From: Dehalococcoidia bacterium | Lineage (GTDB): Bacteria; Chloroflexota; Dehalococcoidia; UBA2979 | Assembly: GCA_028279505.1 (NCBI GenBank) | Contig: JANQNP010000089.1 | Location: forward strand, 1-51,010 | Direction of reading: 5' to 3' | DNA length: 51,010 nt | In this document: positions 18,803 to 26,560 of the stretch, in pieces | Layout of the letters: each line of letters begins with the position of its first letter | How positions within the stretch are numbered: the first letter of the stretch is position 1 | Position numbers and translations under genes: made by a program | The notes under the pieces: generated by a model | The model's database searches: none | Told to the model about the DNA's origin: nothing | The model's input: the letters and a program-made list of their open reading frames with translations, nothing else

Positions 18803-19873
18803 CTACTCGGTGGGTGGCAGTACCAGCGGCACCCGCACCTGCTGGTCCGGCTCGTCGAGCGGCCCGATCTGAAGCTCCGCTTCCAGCGTCCCCGCCGGAA
18901 CGGCAAACACCAGCATCACGTCCGAGGTCGTTTGCGCGTTCATCAGCTCCCGCGAGCTGTCGCGCGCCTCCGGGCTGATCGGTGCATCGTCGACGAACAG
19001 CCGCACGGTCGCCGCTTGATCGAGGGTGCCGCCACGGCAGTCGCACCCCTCGACAAGGACCTCCACCGTCAGCCCGAGCCATCGCTCGTCGACCTCGGAC
19101 CGCGTCCCCACGAACAGCGCGCCGCCGCGGAAGCCAAACGGCAACGGCCAGTCGCGACCGAAGTGCTGCTCCTCGAGCGTCCACGTCATCTCGATCCCCG
19201 GCAGCGGCACGACCGCTGCCTCGCCCAGCTCGGTCACCTGCGGCGCCTCAACCGGCGGAGCGTCGCCGCTCAGCGGCAGCTCCACCGAGGGCTCCCGACC
19301 CGGGTCCGCGATCACGATGCTCAGACCCTCGAAGGTCGTGCCATGGGGAACCTCGAAGGCATAGCGCGCCTCGGAGCTGGACGCGGGCGGCAGGTTCGTT
19401 GTCCGGACGTCGTCGCCGTCGATGACCGATCCGTCGGCCAGCGTGAGCTGCACGCGTGCCTGCGTGCTCGGGAACCCGATCCCCGTGCTGTCGTTCCGCA
19501 GCTCGAAGTCGAGGATGACGTAGCTCTGCTCGACGACGCGCCCGTCCTCACCCGCGACGTAGTCCGCCGGACGCTGGCTGGTGACCACCGCGTCGGTCAG
19601 CTCCCATACGGGCCCGCCGTACGCCACCGAACGAGGCAACACACCATCAGCTGGGAACACCGTCTCCACCGTGGGCGTCGGCTCCGGGGTCTCCGTCGCC
19701 TCCGGGGTCGGCTCGGCCGTCTCCGTCGGATCAGGCGCCGCGTCGACTTCGGTCGGCGTCGCCGTCGGCGTGGGATCGGGATCGTCGGAATCGCCGCAAG
19801 CGGCTCCAAGCAGCGCCACTACGACGAGGGCGCTCACCAATCCCGCGAACCATCGGCCTCGCAACACGAACAT
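18803..19873 (-). CDS. Lipoprotein with Thr/Pro linker and two DUF4352-like beta domains
   Basis: A 356-residue exported protein. Residues 1-26 form a lipoprotein signal (FAGLVSALVVVALLGAAC). A long Thr/Pro/Glu linker (about 30-72) precedes two similar beta-rich modules, each with a pattern like that of extracellular DUF4352-type domains: VVTSQRPADYV ... QSYVILDFELRNDS and MTWTLEEQHFG ... RWLGLTVEVLVEG. The second has a CDC motif. Such proteins are common in Gram-positive-type envelopes; the role is unknown. The ATG has GAGAGGAG upstream. It is divergent from the valS leader. Confidence 0.8.
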   Translation of the reverse strand: MFVLRGRWFAGLVSALVVVALLGAACGDSDDPDPTPTATPTEVDAAPDPTETAEPTPEATETPEPTPTVETVFPADGVLPRSVAYGGPVWELTDAVVTSQRPADYVAGEDGRVVEQSYVILDFELRNDSTGIGFPSTQARVQLTLADGSVIDGDDVRTTNLPPASSSEARYAFEVPHGTTFEGLSIVIADPGREPSVELPLSGDAPPVEAPQVTELGEAAVVPLPGIEMTWTLEEQHFGRDWPLPFGFRGGALFVGTRSEVDERWLGLTVEVLVEGCDCRGGTLDQAATVRLFVDDAPISPEARDSSRELMNAQTTSDVMLVFAVPAGTLEAELQIGPLDEPDQQVRVPLVLPPTE

Positions 19874-20008
19874 CGGAGTCTCCTCTCGCCGCGGCGCGGC
19901 GCGATTCTAGTCCGGGGCGCGCCCCGATCCGCGAAGGACTCACTTACGAAATCAGCAGCCCGCCCCACGCGATGCGCACCGCCGCTCCCGCGCGACGCAC
20001 CTCCTGCA

Positions 20009-20038
20009 TTGACCCCACTTCTCGCGCGCACCTACCAT
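20009..20038 (+). promoter_or_regulatory. valS leader promoter
   Basis: TTGACC (20009-20014) and TACCAT (20033-20038) are separated by 18 bases, a good sigma70-type match. Transcription should start near 20045, only a few bases before the ATG of the leader peptide at 20048. The 326-base divergent region 19874-20199 holds this promoter, the leader peptide and the attenuator; 19874-20008 shows no other gene. Confidence 0.7.
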
Positions 20039-20047
20039 CGAGGCCTA

Positions 20048-20083
20048 ATGACCCAGGTAGTAGTACCCAGCCACGACAGGTAA
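20048..20083 (+). CDS. Valine-rich attenuator leader peptide for valS
   Basis: An 11-residue ORF reading MTQVVVPSHDR. Its three consecutive valines are all GTA, a codon that is rare in this GC-rich genome where GTC and GTG dominate. The ATG lies about 3 bases from the predicted transcription start, so the message is leaderless or nearly so; a weak GAGG precedes it. It is followed by mutually adjacent hairpins and an intrinsic terminator, then valS. Ribosome stalling at GTA codons when charged tRNA-Val is scarce is the obvious regulatory reading. Confidence 0.7.
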   Translation: MTQVVVPSHDR

Positions 20084-20117
20084 TCGACGGCCGCGAGGCC
20101 GCCGCCACCCTGTCGTG
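20072..20117 (+). promoter_or_regulatory. Leader pause hairpin of the valS attenuator
   Basis: CACGACAGG (20072-20080, the last codons of the leader peptide) pairs perfectly with CCTGTCGTG (20109-20117). Inside the loop is a smaller hairpin CGGCC-GCGA-GGCCG (20088-20101) with a GNRA-type tetraloop. A ribosome halted on the GTA codons at 20057-20065 would cover the first arm. Confidence 0.65.
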
Positions 20118-20145
20118 AAGCCCCGTCCAGCGGGGCTTTCTTCTT
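20118..20145 (+). terminator. Intrinsic terminator (attenuator) in the valS leader
   Basis: AAGCCCCG (20118-20125) and CGGGGCTT (20131-20138) form an 8-bp stem with loop TCCAG, followed by TCTTCTT. No plus-strand gene precedes it, so it can only act on transcripts that begin in the leader and would otherwise enter valS. Confidence 0.85.
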
Positions 20146-20199
20146 GCCCGAACGTCCGAGGCCAATGAACGGCTCGAGGACCGCGAACCGGAGCGCCCC

Positions 20200-22902
20200 A
20201 TGACCGCGAACCCTGCTGAAGAGATGGCAACCGCCTACGAGCCCGGCGCCGTCGAGGGACGCGTCTACGAGGCCTGGGAGCAGTCCGGCGCCTTCCGCCC
20301 CAACCGCCCCGGCGCCGACCCCTTCACCATCATCCAGCCGCCGCCCAACCTCACCGGCGAGCTCCACGTCGGCCACGCCCTCACCACCGCCGTCGAGGAC
20401 GCCCTGATCCGCTGGCACCGCATGAAGGGCGACGACGCCCTCTGGCTCCCCGGCGTCGACCACGCCGCCATCGCCGTCAACGCCATCATCGAGCGCCAGC
20501 TCCGCGACGACGGCCTCTCCCGTCACGACATCGGCCGCGAGGAGTTCCTGAAGCGCGTCTGGGAGTTCGTGAACGCGTCCCGCTCGAGGATCGCGGAACA
20601 GCACCGCCGCCTCGGCGCCTCCGCCGACTGGGAGCGCGAGGCCTTCACCATGGACGAAGAGCGCGAGCGCGCCGTCCGCCTCACGTTCAAGAAGCTCTAC
20701 GACGACGGCCTCATCTACCGCGCCGAGCGCCTCATCAACTGGGACCCCGTCAGCCAGACCGCCGTCTCAGACATCGAGGTCGAGTACGAGGACGTCGAGT
20801 CCGCGTTCTGGCACGTCCGCTACCCGATCCTCGACGAGGACGGGAACAAGACCGACCGCTACGTCGTGATCGCCACCACCCGCCCCGAGACGATCCCCGC
20901 CGACACCGCCGTCGCCGTGAACCCCGAGGACGATCGCTACCGCGACCTCGTCGGCCGCCAGGTGCTCGTGCCGACCGTCGACCGCCCCGTCACCGTCATC
21001 GCCGACGAGGCCGTCGAGATCGAAGGTGGCTCCGGCGCGCTCAAGGTCACCCCCGGCCACGACCCCGTCGACTTCGAGATCGGCGAGCGCCACGGCCTCG
21101 AGATCATCAACATCCTCAACCTCGACGGCACCCTCAACGAGAACGCTGGCAAGTACGCCGGCATGGACCGCGACGAGGCCCGCCAGCGCCTGGTCGCGGA
21201 TCTCGAGGATGCCGGGCTGCTCGAGAAGACGGAGCCCTACACCCACGCCGTCGGCCACAGCGAGCGCACCGGCGCCGTCGTCGAGCCCCTGATCTCCCTC
21301 CAGTGGTGGGTCAAGATCCAGCCGCTCGCCGACCCCGCCATCGACGCCGTCAAGGATGGCCGCATCAAGTTCGTCCCCGAGCGCTTCGAGCGCACCTACC
21401 TCCACTGGATGGAGAACATCCGCGACTGGTGCATCAGCCGCCAGATCTGGTGGGGCCACCGCATCCCCGTCTGGTACTGCGACGACTGCGATCACATGAC
21501 CGTCGGCCTCACGGACCCCACGTTCTGCGAGTCCTGCGAGGGCTCAAACATCCACCAGGACGAGGACACCCTCGACACCTGGTTCTCATCCGGCCTCTGG
21601 CCGCACTCCACCCTCGGCTGGCCCGACCTCGACGCGCCCGACCTCAAGCGCTTCTATCCCACGCAGGTCATGGAGACCGGCTACGACATCATCTTCTTCT
21701 GGGTCGCCCGGATGATCATGATGTCCATGTACAACATGAAGGACGCCGTCGCGCAGGGCATCGTCGATGACGACGTCCCCTTCAAGCACGTCTACATGCA
21801 CGGCCTCGTCCGCGCCGCCGACGGCTCCAAGATGTCCAAGTCCAAGGGCACCGCCGTCGACCCCCTCGGCGCCGTCGACCAGTACGGCTCCGACGCCCTC
21901 CGCTTCGCGCTCCTCTCCGGCACCTCGCCCGGGAACGACCAGCGCCTGAGCGACGAACGTCTCGAGGCCGGTCGCAACTTCGCCAACAAGCTGTGGAACG
22001 CCTCCCGCTTCGCCCTCGGCATGGTCGAGGACGGCGACGACCTCGCCCTTCCCGACCCCGCGGGCATGCCCGTCGAGGACCGCTGGGTCCTCTCCCGCCT
22101 CAACCAGGTGAACCAGAACGTCGAGCGCCTCCTCGGGCGCTTCGAGCTCGCCGAGGCCCTCCGCCAGACCCGCGACTTCTTCTGGGACGAGTTCGCCGAC
22201 TGGTACATCGAGGTCGCCAAGGTCCGCGTCCGCGCCGGCGACCGCTCCCCACTCCCGGTCCTCGTTCATGTCGTCGACCGCTCGCTCCGGCTGCTCCACC
22301 CCTTCATGCCCTTCGTCACCGAGGAGATCTGGCAGCGCCTCGCCGCCATCGCCCCGGACCCGGAGGGTGCCGACGCCCTCATCGTCGCCCGCTTCCCCGA
22401 GGCCCAGGCCACCCTCATCGACGAGTCGGCGGAAGCCAGCTTCGAGGCCGTCCAGGAGTTCGTCCGCGCGATCCGCAACATCCGCGTCGAGAAGCGCGTC
22501 GACGCCGGCCGCTGGGTCGAGGCCTACGTCGTCGGCGCCACCGCCGCCGACACCGCCACCGCGCTCAGCCCTGCGATCGAGCAGCTCGCCCGCGCCCGCC
22601 CGCTCCACGTCGTCGCCACCCCGGCCGATGCCCCCACCGAGGGCGTCGTCACCTCCGTCCTCGCGGTCGGCCAGGTCGCGCTCCCCATGGCTGGCCTCTT
22701 CGACCTCGACGCCGAGCGCGAGCGCATCGGCAAGCAGATCGCCGAGGCCGAGGGCGAGGTCGCGGGGCTCGAGAAGAAGCTAGCCAACGACCAGTTCACC
22801 TCCCGCGCCCCCGCCGAGGTCGTCCAACGCGAGCGTGACCGTCTCGAAACGACGCAGTCCCGCCTCGCCGGCCTCCGTCAATCCCTCGCCGAGATCGGCT
22901 AA
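20200..22902 (+). CDS. valS: Valyl-tRNA synthetase
   Basis: A 900-residue class Ia synthetase that charges tRNA-Val and edits mischarged threonine. The HIGH-type motif is LHVGHALTT (about residue 55), the editing CP1 domain follows, KMSKSKGTA lies near residue 544, the zinc-type cysteines are in WYCDDCDHM and TFCESCEGS, and a C-terminal coiled-coil arm (about 830-900, LDAERERIGKQIAEAEG) completes the bacterial ValRS layout. The ATG has GGAG upstream. Expression is probably governed by the leader-peptide attenuator directly upstream. Confidence 0.98.
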   Translation: MTANPAEEMATAYEPGAVEGRVYEAWEQSGAFRPNRPGADPFTIIQPPPNLTGELHVGHALTTAVEDALIRWHRMKGDDALWLPGVDHAAIAVNAIIERQLRDDGLSRHDIGREEFLKRVWEFVNASRSRIAEQHRRLGASADWEREAFTMDEERERAVRLTFKKLYDDGLIYRAERLINWDPVSQTAVSDIEVEYEDVESAFWHVRYPILDEDGNKTDRYVVIATTRPETIPADTAVAVNPEDDRYRDLVGRQVLVPTVDRPVTVIADEAVEIEGGSGALKVTPGHDPVDFEIGERHGLEIINILNLDGTLNENAGKYAGMDRDEARQRLVADLEDAGLLEKTEPYTHAVGHSERTGAVVEPLISLQWWVKIQPLADPAIDAVKDGRIKFVPERFERTYLHWMENIRDWCISRQIWWGHRIPVWYCDDCDHMTVGLTDPTFCESCEGSNIHQDEDTLDTWFSSGLWPHSTLGWPDLDAPDLKRFYPTQVMETGYDIIFFWVARMIMMSMYNMKDAVAQGIVDDDVPFKHVYMHGLVRAADGSKMSKSKGTAVDPLGAVDQYGSDALRFALLSGTSPGNDQRLSDERLEAGRNFANKLWNASRFALGMVEDGDDLALPDPAGMPVEDRWVLSRLNQVNQNVERLLGRFELAEALRQTRDFFWDEFADWYIEVAKVRVRAGDRSPLPVLVHVVDRSLRLLHPFMPFVTEEIWQRLAAIAPDPEGADALIVARFPEAQATLIDESAEASFEAVQEFVRAIRNIRVEKRVDAGRWVEAYVVGATAADTATALSPAIEQLARARPLHVVATPADAPTEGVVTSVLAVGQVALPMAGLFDLDAERERIGKQIAEAEGEVAGLEKKLANDQFTSRAPAEVVQRERDRLETTQSRLAGLRQSLAEIG

Positions 22903-23016
22903 GGCGAGATCGGTTAAGACGCCCCTACTGCCGCAGACCACCGCGTCGCGTAGGCTCGCCGTCGGCTCGATCGGGCCAGCGACGGGCCGCCTGCGCCCGC
23001 GTGGAAGGATCCGCAA

Positions 23017-23436
23017 TTGACCCTGTTCCGCTCGACGTTTCGCCCGACCCTCGGACGTTCGGCACGATCTGCCCTCTTTGGCCTCGCGACCGTCACCCTC
23101 GTGATCGCCCTCGCCGCGTGCGGCGGCGAAGACGACGGAGATAACGGCAACGACGAGCCAGCCGCCGACCCAACCGCGACCACCGCCGCCACCACGGCCC
23201 CCGACGCGAACGACAACGACTCCAGCGGCAGCGACAGCGTCACCGCCGAGTTTCTCGATCGCTTCTTCGGCCTCCCGCCGTCCTTCGTCACCGGCTCGCA
23301 GCGGGCATGCATGGACGCCGAACTCGCCGCCGACTTCCCGAACGGCATCCCGGCTGACGCCACATTCGACGACGAACTGGTCGGCAAATTCGACGCAGCC
23401 GCCGAGGAGTGCAACGTCGCCGGCCTCGGCTCTTGA
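23017..23436 (+). CDS. Small lipoprotein
   Basis: A 139-residue secreted protein. Residues 1-35 form a lipoprotein signal with canonical lipobox (LVIALAAC), followed by an Asp/Asn/Ala/Thr-rich low-complexity linker (about 38-75) and a small helical domain containing two cysteines (SQRACMDAELAADFP and AAEECNVAG) that could form a disulfide. Not recognised further. The start is a TTG at 23017 with GGAAGG at 23003-23008. Confidence 0.75.
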   Translation: MTLFRSTFRPTLGRSARSALFGLATVTLVIALAACGGEDDGDNGNDEPAADPTATTAATTAPDANDNDSSGSDSVTAEFLDRFFGLPPSFVTGSQRACMDAELAADFPNGIPADATFDDELVGKFDAAAEECNVAGLGS

Positions 23437-23470
23437 GTAGGTAGCGACCGTCCGAGGCCGGATCGAACCA

Positions 23471-23536
23471 GGCGCGAAGCGTCAAGAAGGGGGTCGAAGA
23501 CCCCCGAAGCGTCAGAAGAGGGGTCGGAGACCCCCC
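23471..23536 (-). repeat. Hairpin array / terminator with GAA triloops (copy 2)
   Basis: The array reads GGCGCGAAGCGTC, then GGGGGTC-GAA-GACCCCC (23489-23505, 7-bp stem), then GAAGCGTC, then GGGGTC-GGA-GACCCC (23520-23534), ending one base before the stop codon of the minus-strand RHH-like gene. On the minus strand the hairpins are followed by CTTCT and CTTCTTG. It sits between convergent genes and may terminate both. Confidence 0.8.
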
Positions 23537-23537
23537 G

Positions 23538-24035
23538 TTAGTCGGCGGAGGGGCGGGTGCTGCGGGCGGCGCGTCGGGCCTCCCGAGCGGCGCGCCGCAT
23601 CTCGCGACGCCCTTGGCGTGACCGCCGCTCGAGGTGACGCGCCAGCGCCGAACTGATCCAGTTGTTCAGGGAGCGGCCCTCTTCGGCCGCCGCCTCCGCT
23701 GCCGCCTTCTTCAGCGGCTCGATGATGCGGAGGGTCAACTTCTCCACGTCGCCCGGCGACAGCGAGAAGTCCTGCTCGAGGGTGGTCGGACCCTCCGCCT
23801 CCTCGACGATCTCGACCTCGATCCCGTTCTCCACGAGGCGCAGGTCGGCCCGCGCCCCGTCGAGACTGTCGTTCACCGGGGCAAGCGCCTCCGAGAACAC
23901 GCGGTAGATCGCGTTCTCCACCGCCGGCCGGCTCGCCTCCAGGACGCGCTTGATGCGCTCCCGTTCGCGGTCGTCCTCAACGAGGAGCAGCGGGCCATCA
24001 AAGGCGTCGAAGATTGCGTCGATCGAGACCCGCAT
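23538..24035 (-). CDS. RHH-like C-terminal domain protein (antitoxin- or regulator-like)
   Basis: A 165-residue protein. The N-terminal half (MRVSIDAIFDAFDGPLLLVED) is acidic and unrecognised. The segment FSLSPGDVEKLTLRIIEPLKKAAAEAAAEEGRSLNNWISSALARHLERR (about residues 90-140) has the strand-helix-helix pattern of HicB/Arc-type ribbon-helix-helix DNA-binding domains, with the typical EGRSLNNWISSAL. The C-terminal tail is strongly basic. The ATG at 24035 has GGGAAG upstream and lies inside the small ORF that starts at 24156 (38-base overlap), implying translational coupling. Twin palindromes in the promoter suggest this protein autoregulates the operon; that is inference. Confidence 0.65.
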   Translation of the reverse strand: MRVSIDAIFDAFDGPLLLVEDDRERERIKRVLEASRPAVENAIYRVFSEALAPVNDSLDGARADLRLVENGIEVEIVEEAEGPTTLEQDFSLSPGDVEKLTLRIIEPLKKAAAEAAAEEGRSLNNWISSALARHLERRSRQGRREMRRAAREARRAARSTRPSAD

Positions 24036-24156
24036 CCCACCCACTTCCCAGGGTCCGCGCCAGGTACATGCGTTGCAGGTCCTGTCGGGTTTCGTCGTAC
24101 GTCGGGCGGTTGTGCCGTCCGTCGCCGATAAGTGCACTGTAGTACTTCTCAAACAT
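23998..24156 (-). CDS. 52-residue protein of the YYSAL small-protein family
   Basis: This short ORF runs from ATG 24156 (GAGG 7-10 bases upstream) to TGA at 23998. It begins MFEKYYSALIGDGRHNRP and continues YDETRQDLQRMYLA. A second ORF at 42640-42783 shows the same pattern YYSAL(V/I)GxGRxxxP...E(T/A)RxDLxR, which argues that both are real. It is the first gene of an operon with the RHH-like protein and overlaps it. Possible roles are a toxin or small regulator, or a leader peptide; none can be proven here. Confidence 0.6.
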   Translation of the reverse strand: MFEKYYSALIGDGRHNRPTYDETRQDLQRMYLARTLGSGWDAGLDRRNLRRL

Positions 24157-24189
24157 GGCAGCCTCTAGACCTCATCGTCAATGTCTTGA

Positions 24190-24225
24190 TGGTGGCATCA
24201 TGCCACCACATGACGGTCATGTCAA
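24190..24225 (-). promoter_or_regulatory. Promoter with two odd palindromes (candidate autoregulatory operator)
   Basis: On the minus strand a consensus -35 TTGACA (24225-24220), 17 bases, and CATGAT (24202-24197) precede the 52-residue ORF. Two palindromes overlap it: ACATGAC-N-GTCATGT (24208-24222) between -35 and -10, and TGGTGGCAT-N-ATGCCACCA (24190-24208) over the -10 and start. Both have single-base centres and abut each other, a layout typical of autorepressed small operons such as toxin-antitoxin modules. Confidence 0.75.
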
Positions 24226-24331
24226 CACTATCGACGGGTCGCGGCCCGTTCCGTACCGATTCGTTCGTTCCGAGGCACGCGCCATCCGCGTCGCGGGCCA
24301 CGTCGGCCAGAGCGGGCCGGGCGCTCGTTCG

Positions 24332-24688
24332 CTACACCGGCCGCACGTCGTCCGGCTCCGGGTACGCCGTCAGGCGGCGCCCTGGCAGCTCCGCCACCCC
24401 CTCCATCACCGCGCGCGCAACCCGGTGCATCCCGTCGACCACCCACCCATCGGCCGACAGCAAGATCGGATCATCGAGGTCCGCCGCTGCGATTCGTTGC
24501 GCGTGCTCAACGACCGCCCGGCACGTGGGCCGATGCTCCTGGTCGAACCAGTACACGTCGTCGAACTCACTGATCGAGGCGACGGCGACCTCCTCAACCG
24601 GCAGCCCCGCCGCCTGTGCCCGCAGCCGCGCAACCCGCCACGACGCGCGCCGTCCATCGATCACCCGGTTGTGGTACTCCGTGCTCAT
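24332..24688 (-). CDS. ParB/sulfiredoxin-fold-like small protein
   Basis: A 118-residue protein. DDPILLSADGWVVDGMHRVARAVMEG matches the ParB-type box with the D-G-x-H-R core, seen in ParB-like nucleases, sulfiredoxins and related nucleotide-binding proteins. EEVAVASISEFDDVYWFDQ forms the preceding strand region. There is no DNA-binding helix-turn-helix, so a chromosome-partition role is unlikely. The ATG at 24688 follows GGAGGCGGAG. It is divergent from the nuo operon and ends about 100 bases before the operator of the downstream two-gene operon. Confidence 0.65.
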   Translation of the reverse strand: MSTEYHNRVIDGRRASWRVARLRAQAAGLPVEEVAVASISEFDDVYWFDQEHRPTCRAVVEHAQRIAAADLDDPILLSADGWVVDGMHRVARAVMEGVAELPGRRLTAYPEPDDVRPV

Positions 24689-24826
24689 CGCTGACTCCGC
24701 CTCCGCACCCCACGGAACGACCGCGATCCGCCGTCGCTCGATCCTCGCGTTACGAGGCCCGTAGCGGCCCGTTTTACCGCGGTCGTCGAAGCCTGCCGAG
24801 GTGGGTTCTGCATAGGCCCGATTTCG

Positions 24827-24855
24827 TTGACACTGTTTGGGGCCATTGATACCGT
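24827..24855 (+). promoter_or_regulatory. nuo operon promoter
   Basis: TTGACA (24827-24832), 17 bases, then TACCGT (24850-24855). The -35 is a perfect consensus match. Transcription would start near 24862, leaving a leader of about 53 bases before the nuoA GTG. Confidence 0.7.
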
Positions 24856-24914
24856 CCCGGCGGCGCTGAGGGGTCGGCCCAACGAGCGCTGCCGAGGTCA
24901 CGATCGGACGACAG

Positions 24915-25289
24915 GTGCTGCCGACCGACCAGCTCTTTTCCAACTACGTACCGGTCCTCATAGCCAGCATCGCCGGCTTCATTCTCGTCTTCTCCGCCCT
25001 CATCGGATCGCGCCTCCTGGCGCCGTTCTCCGAGGAGCGAGAGAAGGGGACCACGTACGAGTGCGGCATGCTGCCGCTGCGGCGCGCCTCCACCAACGTC
25101 GGTAATCGCTTCTACCTCTACGCCATCCTCTTCATCATCTTCGATGTGGAGGCCGTCTTTATCTTCCCGTGGGCGCTCTCCTTCGTCGGCATCGGGCCGC
25201 TCGCCTACTGGACCATGGTCACGTTCATCGCGATTCTGGGCCTCGGCCTGGCATACGCGTGGAAGAAGGGAGCGCTCCAGTGGCGATGA
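24915..25289 (+). CDS. nuoA: NADH-quinone oxidoreductase subunit A
   Basis: A 124-residue membrane subunit of complex I. Three hydrophobic helices (about 10-33, 66-88, 93-113) flank the conserved loop [15 protein letters not shown], whose glutamates and cysteine are typical of NuoA near the quinone channel. [23 protein letters not shown] is the family signature across the second helix. The start is a GTG at 24915. The stop overlaps the nuoB start. It is the first gene of the eleven-gene operon nuoABCDHIJKLMN. Confidence 0.96.
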   Translation: MLPTDQLFSNYVPVLIASIAGFILVFSALIGSRLLAPFSEEREKGTTYECGMLPLRRASTNVGNRFYLYAILFIIFDVEAVFIFPWALSFVGIGPLAYWTMVTFIAILGLGLAYAWKKGALQWR

Positions 25290-25930
25290 CTCCTGCTACC
25301 TCGACCACCACCACCGAACCAGCGACCCCCGAGGTCGCCCCAACTCCCGAGGCGCCGCCCGCACCGGCTGGCCCCGAGCCGCTGATCCCGGGCGAGCACC
25401 CCAACGAGGCGCCCGTCCTCACCCCGATCACCCCGCAGCCCGGCAAGGCCCTGTACCGCCAGGCCCTCCCCGGCGTCATGCAGGTCCCCGCCGACCTCGT
25501 GCTCGCGGCATCGAGGAAGTCGTCGCTCTGGCCGATGACCTTCGGGCTCGCCTGCTGCGCCATCGAGATGATCGGGACCTATATGTCCCACTACGACCTC
25601 GACCGCTTCGGCATCGTCCCGTGGCCGTCGCCGCGCCAGTCGGACGTCATGATCGTCGCCGGCACCGTCACCAAGAAGATGGCCCCGGCCGTCAAGCTCC
25701 TCTACGAACAGATGCCCAACCCCAAGTGGGTCATCTCCATGGGCGCCTGCGCCACCAACGGCGGCCCCTACACCCGCTACGACCGCGTGCTCCAGGGTGT
25801 CGACAAGGTCATCCCCGTCGACGTCTACGTCCCCGGCTGCCCGCCCCGCCCCGAGGCCCTGATCGACTCGTTCCTCGCCCTGCAGGACATGATCATGGAG
25901 GAGCGCTCGGCAGAAGGTCGCGGCGCGTGA
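25280..25930 (+). CDS. nuoB: NADH-quinone oxidoreductase subunit B with Pro/Thr-rich N-terminal extension
   Basis: A 216-residue peripheral subunit carrying iron-sulfur cluster N2, the direct electron donor to quinone. The four ligands are visible: the CC pair in [19 protein letters not shown] and [11 protein letters not shown]. The N-terminal ~70 residues are Thr/Pro/Ala-rich ([19 protein letters not shown]) and absent from most NuoB proteins. I chose the GTG at 25280 (AAGGGAG 7 bases upstream); an ATG at 25286 in ATGA overlap with nuoA is the alternative. Confidence 0.94.
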   Translation: MAMTPATSTTTTEPATPEVAPTPEAPPAPAGPEPLIPGEHPNEAPVLTPITPQPGKALYRQALPGVMQVPADLVLAASRKSSLWPMTFGLACCAIEMIGTYMSHYDLDRFGIVPWPSPRQSDVMIVAGTVTKKMAPAVKLLYEQMPNPKWVISMGACATNGGPYTRYDRVLQGVDKVIPVDVYVPGCPPRPEALIDSFLALQDMIMEERSAEGRGA

Positions 25931-25985
25931 GCGGCGCGACCGGAGGGCCCACGCGCGGTAGCGCGATCACCCAAAGGCGGATGGC

Positions 25986-26558
25986 GTGACGACCGACGAC
26001 GGCGGCAATGACGCGGTCGAGGAAGCACCCGAGCCGCCCGACACCTTCGAGGACACGATCTGGCCGGACGTGAACCGCACGCTCACGGCCGTCGACGTGC
26101 GCCCCGAACGCAGCGTGCTTGACCTGATCGTCCACATTCCGAAGGCCGACGTCGTCCGCGGCCTCGGCATGCTCAAGAACGACGAGGCCCTGCAGTTCAA
26201 CTATCTGCGGTCGCTCACCGCCGTCGACAACGAGGCCGACGGCGTTGACGTCGTCTATCACCTCTATTCCGTGCCCAACAAGTTCAACCTCACGGTCAAG
26301 ACCACGCTGCCCAACGACGACAAGGTGCTCGACACGGCCACACCCGTCTGGCAGGCCGCCAACTGGCTCGAGCGCGAGACCGCCGAGATGTTTGGCGTCA
26401 CCTTCACTGGCCACCCGGATCCGCGGCCGCTGCTGATGCCGGAAGACGTCGACATGTCCGACACCCACCCGCTGCTGAAGTCTCATCCCTACGCGGAGAT
26501 CGACATCCTCCAGGGTGAGCTGCTCGGTCACGACCGCGACGCGGACGAGGGGGACTAA
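25986..26558 (+). CDS. nuoC: NADH-quinone oxidoreductase subunit C
   Basis: A 190-residue peripheral subunit (30-kDa family). The signature ERETAEMFGVTFTGHPDPRPLLMPED near residues 127-152 matches the PROSITE-type complex I 30-kDa pattern. An acidic N-terminal ~25 residues precede the fold. The start is a GTG at 25986, overlapping the stop of a two-codon ATG-GCG-TGA mini-ORF. NuoC is separate from NuoD, unlike the fused enterobacterial NuoCD. The 55-base gap after nuoB holds nothing else. Confidence 0.95.
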   Translation: MTTDDGGNDAVEEAPEPPDTFEDTIWPDVNRTLTAVDVRPERSVLDLIVHIPKADVVRGLGMLKNDEALQFNYLRSLTAVDNEADGVDVVYHLYSVPNKFNLTVKTTLPNDDKVLDTATPVWQAANWLERETAEMFGVTFTGHPDPRPLLMPEDVDMSDTHPLLKSHPYAEIDILQGELLGHDRDADEGD

Positions 26559-26560
26559 CC

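Noticed and set aside
20041..20120. T-box riboswitch upstream of valS
   Set aside because: The conserved T-box (AGGGTGGNACCGCG) and specifier-loop elements are absent; the Val-codon leader peptide explains the terminator better.
22889..22919. Near-tandem duplication of CGAGATCGG(C/T)TAAG at the valS stop
   Set aside because: A single 16-base duplication including the stop codon; no evident function.
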